Assembly (NCBI RefSeq): GCF_963966145.1
Contig: NC_091046.1
Coordinates: 26,226,001-26,290,000 of the forward strand
Length of the DNA stretch: 64,000 nucleotides
From: Tenebrio molitor
Lineage: Eukaryota; Arthropoda; Insecta; Coleoptera; Tenebrionidae
Direction of reading: 5' to 3'
The notes under the pieces are model-generated. The model ran no database searches, had not been told where the DNA came from, and worked only from the letters and a program-made list of their open reading frames with translations. A program made the position numbers and the translations under genes. Below, one piece after another: positions 11,038 to 22,047 of this stretch; within the stretch, counting starts at the first letter, position 1, and every line of letters starts with the position of its first letter.

Positions 11038-11133
11038 TTTTATAAGGGTTGATTTGGCGCACGAGTCCCAGGTGTAGAAAACGACCCGTAGGGGAGTTTT
11101 CTATGGGACGAGTGCGCCAATATCCTTATAAAA
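11038..11133. repeat. Imperfect palindrome with GC-rich centre (3)
   Basis: The arms read TTTATAAGG...TTGGCGCAC and the inverse GTGCGCCAA...CCTTATAAA, with a loop around GACCCGTAGGGG. It abuts the reverse transcriptase remnant. Confidence 0.8.
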
Positions 11134-12447
11134 CCAGTTTTTTATATTATTTTTTATAATTTGCACCCCTGTTTTAATTTTTAAATAAAAAAAAATAAAT
11201 TCCCAAATTCTAGGGAATTTCGTATTAATTGGTAATTCAAGGTAACGGATGCAACTACATCTGCAACAGATGTTAAAAAGTAGAGTTTGAACATTAATAT
11301 TGAAAGTTTTTTGTTGTAATACACTGAAATATTGATAAAAATTTAATTAAAGTACAGTGTACTTTTATAAAGCCATAAACGACTCCTACTGACTGACGTT
11401 TATAGACGTATTATAAACGCAAATTCTAAAAAAGAGATTTAATTGTTAAATAAAATTCTTTTTCAAAATTTTCTCTATTTTTGTCATTTCCTTTTGGGCA
11501 ATTCTTTCTCCTTCTCTCCGCTTTAGAGCTCCATCTATCAAACCTTGAGCTACTTTCTTTTCAACAATATCTGCTTTTTCTAAGGCTTCTTTTAACCTTT
11601 TGTTTCCTTCTTGTAACAACTTATCAGTTGACTTTTCATTTTCTGACGCTACTTGCTTTCGCCTCGCTATTTCTTTATCTACATTCGATAAATCCAATTT
11701 GGCTTTCTTTTTTTGCTCTTCTTGTTCCTGTATGGCTTTCTGCTTCTAAAATTTCGTTCGTTTTTCTTTCTTGTTCTGTTTTCTTCTTTTTTTTCCTCCA
11801 AAAGATAATTTTCATAATTCTGTTTTGCTCTTGAACATTGCAATAAAAGTTCCTTTGTAATCGGTACAAGTTCTGGCTTTCCAAACTTTTTTATACCTGC
11901 AACTACATGTTGTCTTGCGTTTAAAGTTCTCAAAGACATTCTTGATTTATGATCTGTTAATATGAGGCCTGATCTACTAAAACCTCTTTCTAAGTCTGTA
12001 TTTCCATGTGAAAGTGAAAAGCTTGCTTTCAACAACACACCCAATTTGTCGTACTTCTGTTTACTATTACCACTTAAAAAAAAATTAGCAGTACACATCT
12101 ATTGCACATTTTGTCGCATCATAATCAGGTAGCTTTTCTGTTTGTAAAAGGCATATTTCATTAAGAACAGAAGCTTTGACACATAATAAGAGGCATCAGA
12201 TTTTTGTATTAGCTTGGGGTTTATAACTGTTAGATATTTAATAAGTTTGTTATTAATTGGTGATTTTTCCTGTAAACATTTAGCACATTTTAAATAATGA
12301 CCGCGAACACCATTGCGGAATTCTAATACAGCTTTTTTATTTTTGCTAATATTGCTTAATATTTCTTCACTTAAAACAATGTCTTTGGCATCAAAAATGT
12401 TATTATCATTAAATCTAGAGCAAAGTGTTCTATTTCTATTCATCATA

Positions 12448-13023
12448 CAGGGTTATTATAAATGTTTGTAGTCAACGAGCCCATGAAATTGTGCGAGATA
12501 TTGATCCTTACATGATTGCATTCAGTTTTTATGTCGTACACCATTTTAATAAAATGAAATAATAATGAAAGTAGTCTGTTCCACGGTGTACCCCATTGCA
12601 ATCCTAAAAATCCTTTTTATCCTAAAAAAATGTGTTTAGGAGAAACTGATAATTAGAAGAGAGAATTTGGAAGAGAACAGTTAACCTGAAAATAAATTTA
12701 CTTGAAACTTACGAAATCTTACTAACCTAACCTTGATCGCTGTTGTATACTCGTCGTTGTCTGCTATGGTCGTCTGTGGTCTTAACAGAGATAACGGTCT
12801 TAACTCTTAATCACAGCTCTTAATAAAGATTGATTTTTATTCGAAAGTAAAAACCAAACAATAAAAAGCAGCAACCAGTGATTTGACACTAACAGTGACT
12901 TTTACAGTTTCAGTTGGTCAGGAGCTCACTCATGCCAATATTCCACTAGATACAGTGCACAATCGAAACAAGACGGTACAAATTCATGGCCTACTTGGAC
13001 TACAAACATTTATAATAACCCTG
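12448..13023. mobile_element. TA-flanked MITE in hAT (1), 576 bp
   Basis: Inverted ends CAGGGTTATTATAAATGTTT (about 25 bases), with TA at 12446-12447 and 13024-13025. The hAT coding sequence continues on both sides. The terminal word resembles those at 34948 and 42956. Confidence 0.85.
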
Positions 13024-13153
13024 TACAACACATGAATCACTGGCTCATTTTTCTGTAAAAACGATTATATCTTGTGAACATAGTTGCACTTTCAATTACA
13101 AAATATAATTTGCCTTTGAGAGTTTGATCATTTAAATACTTCATAATGTTGTA

Positions 13154-13374
13154 CGGTTGGCTTAAAAAAAACGGGAACTGTCAGAAAAAGTTCTCTCAGA
13201 TTTTATTAAATTTTTATAGTTTGAAACGGTCTTTTAGAATTTAGGTTAAAAAACTGCACTTATGTGTCAGAAATACTACTGTCAAACAGACACAAATTGC
13301 CATAAATTGACAAATTAAATTTCCAATTCACATTAGGTCAAATTTCATTTCCCGTTTTTTTTTGAAGCCAACTG
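13154..13374. mobile_element. TA-flanked MITE in hAT (2), 221 bp
   Basis: Inverted ends (C/C)(G/A)GTTGGCTT(A/C)AAAAAAA then ACGGGAA, with TA at 13152-13153 and 13375-13376. It interrupts the same hAT pseudogene between KNHKNELQIS and KYLNDQTLKGKL. Confidence 0.8.
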
Positions 13375-14644
13375 TACTTACTAATCTGTAATTCATTTTT
13401 ATGATTTTTGGGAATTTCCTCTCTAAAATATTTATTTATTGCAGGCCACTGTTGTATTATTCGTTCAGCTGCTGGCATTATTGTTAACCATCTTGTCAAA
13501 ACGTGTTTTATAAATCTATTTTTAGGTATTCCAGATCATGTCTGAATTTCAGCAAAATGTTCCCACCTTGATGGATACTTTTTAAAAAAGTAATAAATAT
13601 CAATAATTAGGTCGCTAACCTCTTCGCCAAAAACTTTCAACCCGGCTAAAAAGGCATTATGTACTGTGTGAATTGAACACGAGCCCATATCAATTAAACA
13701 TTTTCTTTCTCGCTCTATTTGCATCCTCCCGTTAATAATTCGATGAACTTGTTTATTGACATTTAGACCATCTGACCCTAGCATGAGTAACTTATTATAA
13801 CATAAACTTGCATTGTCTAGGCTGTTGAAAAGACATGATGACAGATTTTCAGCTGTAGCATGACTCACATAAAATGTTTCTAAATGGCATGTTACTGTTT
13901 TTGATCGCTCCTCTGAAAAAAAGCGAATTGCTACTTGCAGCTCTTTTTTGTTCGAATGATTTGTCGTCTCATCATAGAGAATACTAAAATATGAATTTCC
14001 AACTTCTCTAAGCAAACTAAGAAGTGTTCAATTGAAATATTCCGGAAGTGCGCAACCACCCCCAACTTTTTTTTTCAAACGTAAGGGTATATCAAGTGAC
14101 ACCTCGTTTGAAAGGCCAATTTGTAAGGAATACAACGCACTATTTGTTTCTTGAATATTTTCAAAGCCTACGTGCTAAAAAATAAAAACCAGTTCTATAA
14201 GTTCAACACTATTTAATGCAACAAATGTTCAAAAAAAAGTTGTGTCCTATTACACCACAAAAGTTACTAAATCACTAGATTTAGTAGTGTATATTGAAAA
14301 TGGATGAACTCTACAACTTCTATGACAGTTAGGGCCATTTCTTTTTCCTTTTGTGAATAGTTTTTCTCTTCGTTCCCGATGTGGATTGTTTTAACTCCAT
14401 TAGAGACAACAAATACAACAGACTATCCAAGAAACTAACACAAATACCAGCATTTTTTAACCAGAAACTGACTCTGACTGACGTGAAGATAGGCTTTTAT
14501 ATGTATCGCGCCTAGTATGCGGTACCAACCGCTTCACAAGTCATTATAATGCGAATTAACTAATAGCGAATTAATTTTCGTCAAAAATGGATATGTAAAC
14601 TGTCATTAATTTAACGGCGCTATTAAATTAATCTCTGCATTAAC

Positions 14645-15600
14645 TTAATGGAGCATTAAGAAACGTTCTATAAACCCGCCCCTAAGGCCATAATTCTTAT
14701 AAATTGCACAACATTGTACAAAATAAATGATAACTAAGTAATGCGTCAACACTTTTGTGCTCATTTTTATTAGTTTTATTAGTGAAGTTAGAAAATGGTG
14801 CAACCATTCGAGGAATATTTCCTCGTGGCTCCAACCATTATTGGAACAGCAGTACATTGTACCAGCTGGTCCATTTTTCTCCCTGGGGTGAACAAACAGT
14901 GGTGGAAAATACGATCCATCGGCACTTATAGCGCATATGACTGTTACTGTTTTACCCCGTTCTCCTGACGCAATGACGCCAAACTGCTTGATTGCTCTTG
15001 GTCCCAAACGCCTAGCCGTTTCCTTCGGAACGGTAGAAATTCCACTTTCGTCAACGTTATAGATCCTATCAGGAGAGAAGTTGTACTTCTGCATTACTTT
15101 CTGTAAATTGCAGAAGTACTGATCCACTTCCGTCTTATTAAAGGCAGTTATTCTGTTTACACTTGTGGCTTCTGGTTTCCTTAGGCTTGTTTCTTGGTTT
15201 CTTTTCAAAAAACCTCTATACCAATCCGATCCTGCCGCCATTTGTTTAACTTTATTAAAATTGTGTCTTATATTGTTCTTTTCGGCATATTTAAATACCA
15301 GCTGACATAGTTGGGTTTTGATAATCCCGAAAAATAGTTTGGCCAAGTGGAGTACATACATAATAGCGAATTTCACGTTCTTGTTCAGGAGTGAAGACTG
15401 GCGCTCTGCCAAGGGAAGACGACTTTGCCTGTTTAAAATTTTTTCTAATTTTTAAATGACGCCTGAGGGTAGGCTTCGTGAATTTCGTAATTCCTTCCTG
15501 CTTCTCTTATTTTCATATTTTCGTTAATTATCGCATTCAATGCGGCATCAAGCCTTTCTTTATTCTTCCCTCTGGTTGTTTTTCTTGTATACTTACCCAT
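14645..15600 (-). pseudogene. pogo/Tigger-type DDE transposase pseudogene (1)
   Basis: Starts at ATG 15598-15600 with a Psq-like helix-turn-helix (GKYTRKTTRGKNKERLDAA). After a frameshift near 15445 come the CENP-B-like second DNA-binding part, GFLKRNQETSLRKPEATS and the first catalytic Asp in IYNVDESGIS. GVIASGERGKTVTVICAIS, PPLFVHPR and GWSHEEIFLEWLHHF follow. The usual second Asp (LLLDNH) and third Asp region are missing or shifted at the end (about 14700), so it cannot be active. Confidence 0.75.
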
Positions 15601-16040
15601 CTGTAAAATTCATGTATGCACTTCTCACTTATAATCAACACAGGCTAAGATGACGCGCGTCAACTTAACCGTTTCAGACAGCGTCGTCTTACCCGATTGT
15701 ATAAAAAAAAAGGTCGATTATTTAAAATATAATCGTTCAATGTTCCAAACAAAACCAGGTGTAAAATACTTGCAATTGATTGTACTTCAGGTCCATATAT
15801 TTGGTTTTACTGAGATATTACAAATAAACAACTTACTTCGATTAAAAGAGCTCACAAAAATTAGATCGAGGATGGTTGTGATTTCGCTTCTGCAAGAAAA
15901 CTAACACTTCGCGCGCTTTTTGTATTTACATGCTGCCAACTATTATGAGTGTTTGGATGCGGGAAATTGAAATTCCTGTATATTATTTCGCCAATAGATG
16001 ATTAAAGTCGGTGCGTCATCTTTTCAACTGCGTCATCTTA
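15601..16040. other. Unannotated spacer
   Basis: No gene recognised. The words GTCGTCTTACCCGATTGTAT (near 15684) and GTCATCTTACCCGATTCT (near 16032) are alike, so a small repeat spans this interval. Confidence 0.4.
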
Positions 16041-17640
16041 CCCGATTCTCCCCCACGGGAAATGATACACAACAATTCGTGGAGAAGGTTAAAAATTTCC
16101 ACAACAATTCTCTTTCCCAACTTACTCCTTCATTGTACAATCCCCCTGGTGCAACACATTGTTGTTATCGATCCGCCGAGGTGGGTGGGTAACGGTACCA
16201 CTGGAGTACGAAGTCTTCCGCTAGGTTCGCTCGTCTTTGATACCTCGCCCTACTTGTCCTCTCTCCAGGTGGACGAAGACGGCATTTGCGCTCAGAGGAC
16301 CCTTGGTACAATCTCCGTGACTGGGGCTCAAAGTCGGACTCCCAGGTATTGCTCTTCTGGCGAGCGTGCACCTCTAAAAATGAAACCCCATCACAGCCCT
16401 ACGACCGTAGCCTGACTCTCCGCCCTGAAGAACTTCCAATTCGGAACTTCTCCGCTGACGATGAACTTCGGTTCCCTTCCGAGAACTCCGAGGGCAATGA
16501 CACTCCTCCCCGGTGGACTAATCGGAAATCTCCACACTCGAAAAAATTTTTTTTTCTTCGATGAAAAACAAAAGAAATTAGACAAAGTCACGAGAAAATG
16601 TTTTTCCGCTCTCCGGGACAATCAACCCTCAGTCTGCGCTCTTGGGTCGCGTTACCGACGACCGAAGCCAACGAAATTGTTACGTTATAAATTACCCTCC
16701 CAAAACTGGGCAACCCTATTACCGGTTATAAATCCGGAATGTTCAGGGGGACAACGAACAGGTCGTGGGCGTCGACTCGTTTTACAATGCGTACTACGAA
16801 TATCGTCGACTGAGGCTGAAAAAAAGGTGAGAACTCCCCGGAGTACGGGAAATGATACACAACAATTTGTGAAGGTTTTTTTATTCACAGACTGTGACGT
16901 GAAATGTTTGGTACAAGACAAGATGATAACAAAAGAAACCTGGAAATGTGCAATTCTTATCTAATACCTACAACTTAACAAAATGACACAATCTGTAAAA
17001 ACTCCACGAAATGAATAAAACCTAAACACAACGCTGTCTAATTTTCTCCTACTTTATCCTGGACAAAAGGGTGACAAATTATACCACGAGCTTCCCTGTT
17101 CGACGCGAACGCAACGAGCAAATCTTCCGGCACCGTTGACAGGAAATCGCGAAAATATAAGGGGGTGGAAGGCCGACCCTTTTTCGGACGCTAAACGATT
17201 ACACCGCGTTCCGGTGAAGGTTAGGATGTCGAGCTCTTTCCCCTTCCCTTCAGCGAGTTACTGCCGGTCGACAACTGGTGTTGTGAAGTAATCGAGCTTT
17301 TTCGAGTACCAGTTGAGTGAATACACAATTAACTTCAACAATAATATATTGATGTAAAAAGGACGTTACAGATAAAAATTGGAGATGTTACTGGTTACAA
17401 GTTTTCATGCGTATTGATGAATGTGTTCTGTCTAAAACCTAAGTAAACTTAGAAGCAGGTCAGGTCAGGTCCCTGTAGGTGGGGGTGCGCAAGGGTGAGC
17501 ATTTAACAACTGGAGTGGTTGAACTTTATCAGCCCGATGAAGAAATGTCGCAAGAAATTGTGGTGCTCACCGATAGCTCGATGCTGACGAGGTCACTCCC
17601 AGCTGATACGGTGAAGCCGTGTATAAAAAGTGTCTGCCCT
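16041..17640 (+). other. GC-richer block, possibly LTR or leader of a retroelement
   Basis: GC content rises abruptly relative to both sides. A 27-base direct repeat (ACGGGAAATGATACACAACA, then ATTYGTG) occurs at 16055-16081 and 16845-16871. A TATA-like AAATATAAGGGGG lies near 17155 and TATAAAAAG near 17620. The short open frames on both strands show no motif I know. An LTR plus leader would explain the composition, but I cannot place TG...CA ends or a primer site. Confidence 0.25.
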
Positions 17641-18394
17641 TGACGAAAAATTAAAGTTTGATTCAAAAATGGATTATATACAACGGCCAATGAGACAGTG
17701 ACGAAATGAGTAATAAATTTTACGTGCTCTAAGTACTACTTTCTCTACGTAGAATTCAGTGACTTTTATGTCAACGAATCTCTCGCTGGACAAACTATAC
17801 ATGTCTGCGTATTCGGTATTTGAATAATAATAGTCCATGTTTAAAGAACATCTTGATGGATTAAGGTTGACAGATTTTGCCAGATAGAATTTATTGTTGA
17901 CCGTCGTATCCAGAGTAATAAAATAACATTTAGCCATGTTGCCCTTCCTTTTTGAAGAGAAATTGCAAAAGTAAAATATTCATTTACTCCAAGATGAAGC
18001 TATTCTTTCAAGTAATCTTTTTTGAATTATTATTTTATATGAGTAGCCTAACCATAAGTAGAAATAAACGCTAACATTCATTGCTTTTATTTGAAGGAAA
18101 CATGATGCAAAGTTTAGACCTTGAGTCGTATAATATTTTGGTAAGGGGGCTCCTATATATTTTTTATTATTTTTCTTCTTACTTCTGGAATGATCCGCTA
18201 CAACGTTCCGAACTCGGAATACGCTAATTTTGCGACACCGTGTATAAAAGCTTAGTAATGAGATTTGCTGATTAACTACACCTTTTGGCAGGTACCTACG
18301 CATTTAAGGTAAAAGTAGGGCATTTAAAAAGCCGTTTATTTTATTTCAAATAATGCAACCCACACTACACGAATTCTGTACGAACGTAGAATTC
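17641..18394. other. Unannotated
   Basis: AT-rich, with small open frames at 17674-17937 and 17980-18303 (minus) that carry no motif I recognise. Confidence 0.35.
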
Positions 18395-18402
18395 TGTGAG
18401 AA

Positions 18403-18662
18403 CCGTGGAGGGAGAAAAGACTGGAGATGGCATTTCCTATGCTTCCCATGTTAAAAATCCGAACTCTCTAAAAGCACGTGCAACAACCTTTTATGACCCA
18501 GTCCACAATGCGCTAGATAAAGAAGCACAATGCGCCTGGAAGGAAGCCGAAGGAAGCCATTGGCCTAGCGTCTATATTCAGAAACCTTTTGACTCTGTAG
18601 TTTTCGCGGGCCGGTACACTTATTTGAATTAGTGCCATCTCCAGTCTTTTCTCCCTCCACGG
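18403..18662. repeat. Perfect 30-bp inverted repeat around a 200-bp core
   Basis: 18403-18432 and 18633-18662 are exact inverse copies beginning CCGTGGAGGGAGAAAAGACT. The core between them is open on the plus strand (frame 18396-18632) but matches no family I know. It could be a small foldback element. Confidence 0.85.
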
Positions 18663-18669
18663 TGAGAAC

Positions 18670-19037
18670 AGTCGGATGTGAACGTGCAAAGCATAAAGAA
18701 CTTTCAAATATTTATGACGGATGGTTTACAACCCAGCATCTGGGCGGCACTCGATCACAAAACTACTCTCGTCTATCGTCTCTCGATAGTTTACTTAGCC
18801 TAGGGCCAATTTACAAAAGCAACTTGATTTGTACTAATTTGTTGATTTGAGGGGTCTTCTTTATATGTCTTTTCAGTTTTCATTATATGAAAATTACTCC
18901 CAAAAGTACACCTTTTTGCAAATATTACTCTTTTACCCTTTTTGTGATAAAGAAACTCCAGAAAAAGGGTAAAGTTTCCCATCTGGCAATACTGGACAGG
19001 GGTACGGAACAAAACTTTATAGTCTATTTTTTCCTGG
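18670..19037. other. Unannotated
   Basis: No gene or clear repeat seen apart from an AAAAAGGGTAAA-type word near 18930-18975. Confidence 0.35.
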
Positions 19038-19039
19038 TA

Positions 19040-19167
19040 GGCGGTTGCACGCGCCATTTACAAAATCCTGCAACAAAATGCGACCTACCTATTGGTTAGT
19101 GGAATAGAGTAACCAATAGGGAGGTGACATTTCATTGAAGAATTTTATAAACGTGCGCGCAACCGCC
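19040..19167. mobile_element. Small palindromic MITE, 128 bp
   Basis: Imperfect palindrome with ends GGCGGTTGC(A/G)CGC and centre CTATTGGTTA...AGTAACCAATAG, flanked by TA at 19038-19039 and 19168-19169. Confidence 0.7.
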
Positions 19168-19241
19168 TATACTAAAGAACCACGGCTCTCGAATGAGACT
19201 GCCGCCCCCATTACGACCCTACAGCCTGAATGGCGCGCATT

Positions 19242-20398
19242 TCAAAGAAGGTAGTTATGTTGCCGCACGTCGTAGAATTTCCACTTGCATTCACAATCCC
19301 ACATATTGTTATTAGTTGACCTCTTTCTGCAGATACAATCTGCCCCACTTGTTTGGTTCCTTTTCTGGCTACAATATTTAGAGCTTGTACAAGCGTAGTT
19401 ATGCCAGTTTCGTGTAGGTTGTAAATATTTTCTGGTGTAAATGTGTAGCTTGTAAAGCTTGTTCGAAGTTCGCGTGGAATTCAGCAAGATTAGTTTTATT
19501 AAAACTAGTGGCTCTGCTCAAGTTGGTGTTTTCCGGTTTTCTAATCATGCCGTTTCATAAACCCCTTTAACCAATCAATTCCAGCGGTTTTTTAATGTTC
19601 CGAGGACTCAGGATATTGGCAATTAACAGCTTGGCATAATCATAAGCCATCCTTCTAATTTGGGAGTAGGTAAAGCCGTATCACATTTTTGAAGACTTAA
19701 GAATGTATTCTTTCACGAGGGTTTCTTGTTCGGAGTTGAACACTCGATGGCGAGTGTATTTAGTTAAATATTCGGTATTAATTTCAGTGTTCTTTTTTAT
19801 TCTAGCATAGAGTGTGGTATGTAAAACTCTAAAAATTGATGCTGCGGTACCCAAAGACAGAATCGTTTTTTTACAGCTTGTATAGCGGCTTCCATATCTT
19901 CGTCAACTACATCCGCCTTAGTTCTCTTCAATAAAATACCACATGGGGCACATTTGAACACTCTTCATTGCTGCCCCATCAGGTATGTTCAAATCTGTCT
20001 CGTGGAACAATTTGCAACTAAATTTTAAAGTAAAAGAAATAGGTTAGGTGTTTTGAACTGTTGATTGGTGACTATAAAAGCTAAATGTCATATAAATAGA
20101 TTGCTTATGATAAATTCATGTACTTGAGTGAAGTAGTAAGCTTGTAGTTTTATTGCAGAATAGTTAGATTTTACAATATAAAATAAATTTACCTCAGTGT
20201 CTGTCGTTCTCGTTGGCATTCAACTTACGTAAAAGTTCACTCCTTTTGCTTATGATGTTTGCCGCCTGTGTTTTGCCAATTTTAAATTTACTGGCTAAAG
20301 CACGGACACTAACTTTTTGTTTCTCGTAAAACTCAACAACATTTATTTTTTCTTTCAACGTAAGAACGCGTTTTTTTTGGTTGCGAGTGTTGCGACAT
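19242..20398 (-). pseudogene. Tigger/TIGD4-like transposase pseudogene (2)
   Basis: The 5' part (from ATG 20398) encodes a CENP-B N-terminal domain: LTLKEKINVVEFYEKQKVSV, then ALASKFKIGKTQAANIISKR. An A8 run near 20370 puts the start one base out of frame. Further left are PENIYNLHETGITT (first catalytic region, Asp replaced by His) and GTKQVGQIVSAERGQLITI, in another frame. The C-terminal catalytic part is absent. Upstream, 20600-20695 has repeated GTCCGCTTA words and ends CACTG-TA, which fits the Tigger terminus. Confidence 0.65.
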
Positions 20399-20594
20399 GT
20401 TTGCTGAATGGAGTAAAACTACTGCATTGTTTTCAGACCGTTCCGTTTCCACCCGTCAGCATATTTCAGGGGAAATCCCGATGTTCTTACATTTTTACGA
20501 CGCAGACTGTCCGCATAAAAGAGGTTCATGAGACGTTAAACACCGCAATTCAGTGTCCGTGTCCGGAATAGGGAGTCCGCTTAAGAGGAAAATT

Positions 20595-20695
20595 TTTATT
20601 AGCAAAGCCATATATATTTTATCGGTCCCTCAAAAAGTGTCCGCTTAAAAGAGATGTCCGCTTATGAGGAGTGTCCGCAAAGAGAGAGTACACTG
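20595..20695 (-). repeat. Tigger-type terminal repeat with GTCCGC words
   Basis: Read on the minus strand it begins CAGTGTACTCTCTCTTTGCG and carries several GGACAC/GCGGACA words. The flanking TA is at 20696-20697. The opposite end of the element was not found. Confidence 0.55.
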
Positions 20696-20698
20696 TAT

Positions 20699-21341
20699 TC
20701 CAATTACGAGACAATAAAGATGGCAATACTTTCATTTGCACACACCCACCAAAGGACTTTACATATTCTTTACTGCTCAGCAGTGCACAGCAAGTTTTAA
20801 TATGTAATTTATTGCGGTGTTTTGTTTTTATGAGTGCCAGCTGGGAAAACACTCTCTCAGCTTAGCTGATGAATGAGTGAGGTAAGCAACTTATACAGTA
20901 GAAAATTTTTACTAAATTTGGAAACATCGGCATATTTAAACCTTTTGTGATACTAGGAAGCTGGTTCCACAAATTTGCGATATTGTCTATTCTAACGTTC
21001 GTTGGTAATTCTGGCAAAAGTCGCCACTCCGTGTCCAATGTTTCAACATTAATATCTTCAACGAAATTGGGAAAACGCACAGCTATATGGCCTATTGAAT
21101 CAACTTCACCAGAAACTGCTATCCGAGGATCAAAAACCGACAAAATTTTCAGCATGTGGATAACTTAAACCGAGTTCTTATTTCATGGCATAATTGAAGA
21201 TAAAATTTCAGGACCCTTAATTTAAAATTATGAATTTCATGATGCAATAGTTTTGCTGCTGTCAATTTTAAAGTAGCCCTAAAAAATATTTTTTTCACAA
21301 CTATTTCGACGGTTTGGAATATTAAATTGTAATCTATCCGA
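20699..21341 (-). pseudogene. hAT transposase C-terminal pseudogene (3), split by CACTA
   Basis: Reads TLKLTAAKLLHHEIHNF, LDTEWRLLPELPTNVRIDNI, then PHSFIS, an in-frame TAA, and AERVFSQLALIKTKHRNKLH. The last is the hAT dimerisation signature near the C-terminus. The upstream coding sequence resumes beyond the CACTA element at about 27828-27895 (NFCSDKNIQTIFGTMLEDFL). Removing 21344-27825 plus one TA makes the frame continuous through N-Y-R-I-D-Y. A second frameshift lies near 21150-21170. Confidence 0.75.
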
Positions 21342-21358
21342 TACCCAGTGAGCACAAA

Positions 21359-22020
21359 GACGTCAAGATACGTCACGTCCAATACCATGGTTCAACGGTA
21401 GATATTACGTCAGAATGTCGCCGACTTCAACGGGTTTCTAAACGTCACACGGTGTATTAAAGGTTTTGTCAACACGTACACATTACGTCAAATAAAATAT
21501 GTAAAAAAATCGTAATTTTAGGACATAAATAAAACGCATTCTATTTACGTTTATTAAACGAAAGTATTGATACATTTTAAACGTAAAATAATCGCATTAT
21601 AAAATTCGTCAATAACACGCTTGTTCCAAACGTCGTAGGAACGTATATTAAAAGTCACTGATAAACGTCATTAACACGCACAAAAAAAAAAATTCTGACG
21701 TCACGAATACTTTTTTTTAACGTCTTGTAAAACGCGTATTAATACAGTGTTTTTCTTTTGGTTTTCCCCTTTTGTCAATTGTATTTCACTAAATGTCAAA
21801 GTGACGTAAATATGAAATAGTTTTTAGAAATAGTGAAATGCAATTGGCAAAAGAGGAAAACCAAAAGAAAAACAGTGTAATAATCCTAAACGTCATTTAC
21901 ACGTTTTTAATGTACAGTGTGTACAGAAACACAAAGTTATATTGTACAAATTTATTCAATAAAAATGAAAATTACAAAACTAAACCTTATTCTCATTAGC
22001 AAACAAATAAAAAATAAAAC
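21359..22020. repeat. Left subterminal ACGTC/GACGT-rich region
   Basis: Contains many spaced copies of ACGTC, AACGTCA and ACGTA (for example 21359-21380, 21483-21490, 21625-21720). In CACTA elements such subterminal repeats bind the accessory protein; that role here is inferred. A 40-base inverted pair (TGTTTTTCTTTTGGTTTTCC near 21748 against its inverse near 21856) also lies here. Confidence 0.6.
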
Positions 22021-22047
22021 GTCATTAACAAACAAATAAAAAAATAA

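Larger units (their letters stand above)
11446..14015 (-). pseudogene. hAT transposase pseudogene (1)
   Basis: Cut-and-paste transposase of the hAT fold. From right to left: YFSILYDETTN (first catalytic region), the LGSDGLNVNK motif, an IHTVHNAFLAGL segment and KKYPSRWEHFAEIQ; a TGA is followed by RFIKHVLTRWLTIMPAAERI, then a KNEPVIHVL segment. At 12098-11700 comes the C-terminal dimerisation-like block (FSLSHGNTDLERGFSRSG), then a Lys/Glu-rich tail. Frameshifts and stops break it, and two MITEs (12448-13023 and 13154-13374) sit inside it at TA sites. Confidence 0.75.

Noticed and set aside
11481..11834. 117-codon plus-strand frame rich in Leu and Phe, looking like a membrane protein
   Set aside because: It is the reverse of the Lys/Glu-rich hAT C-terminal tail; hydrophobicity comes from complementing AAA/GAA codons.
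14160..14640. Possible terminal repeats of the pogo-like pseudogene
   Set aside because: No inverted match on the other side near 15.6-16.0 kb long enough to support ends.
19242..19487. 81-codon minus-strand open frame taken as a gene
   Set aside because: The recognisable Tigger-like catalytic sequence is in another minus-strand frame; this one is accidental.
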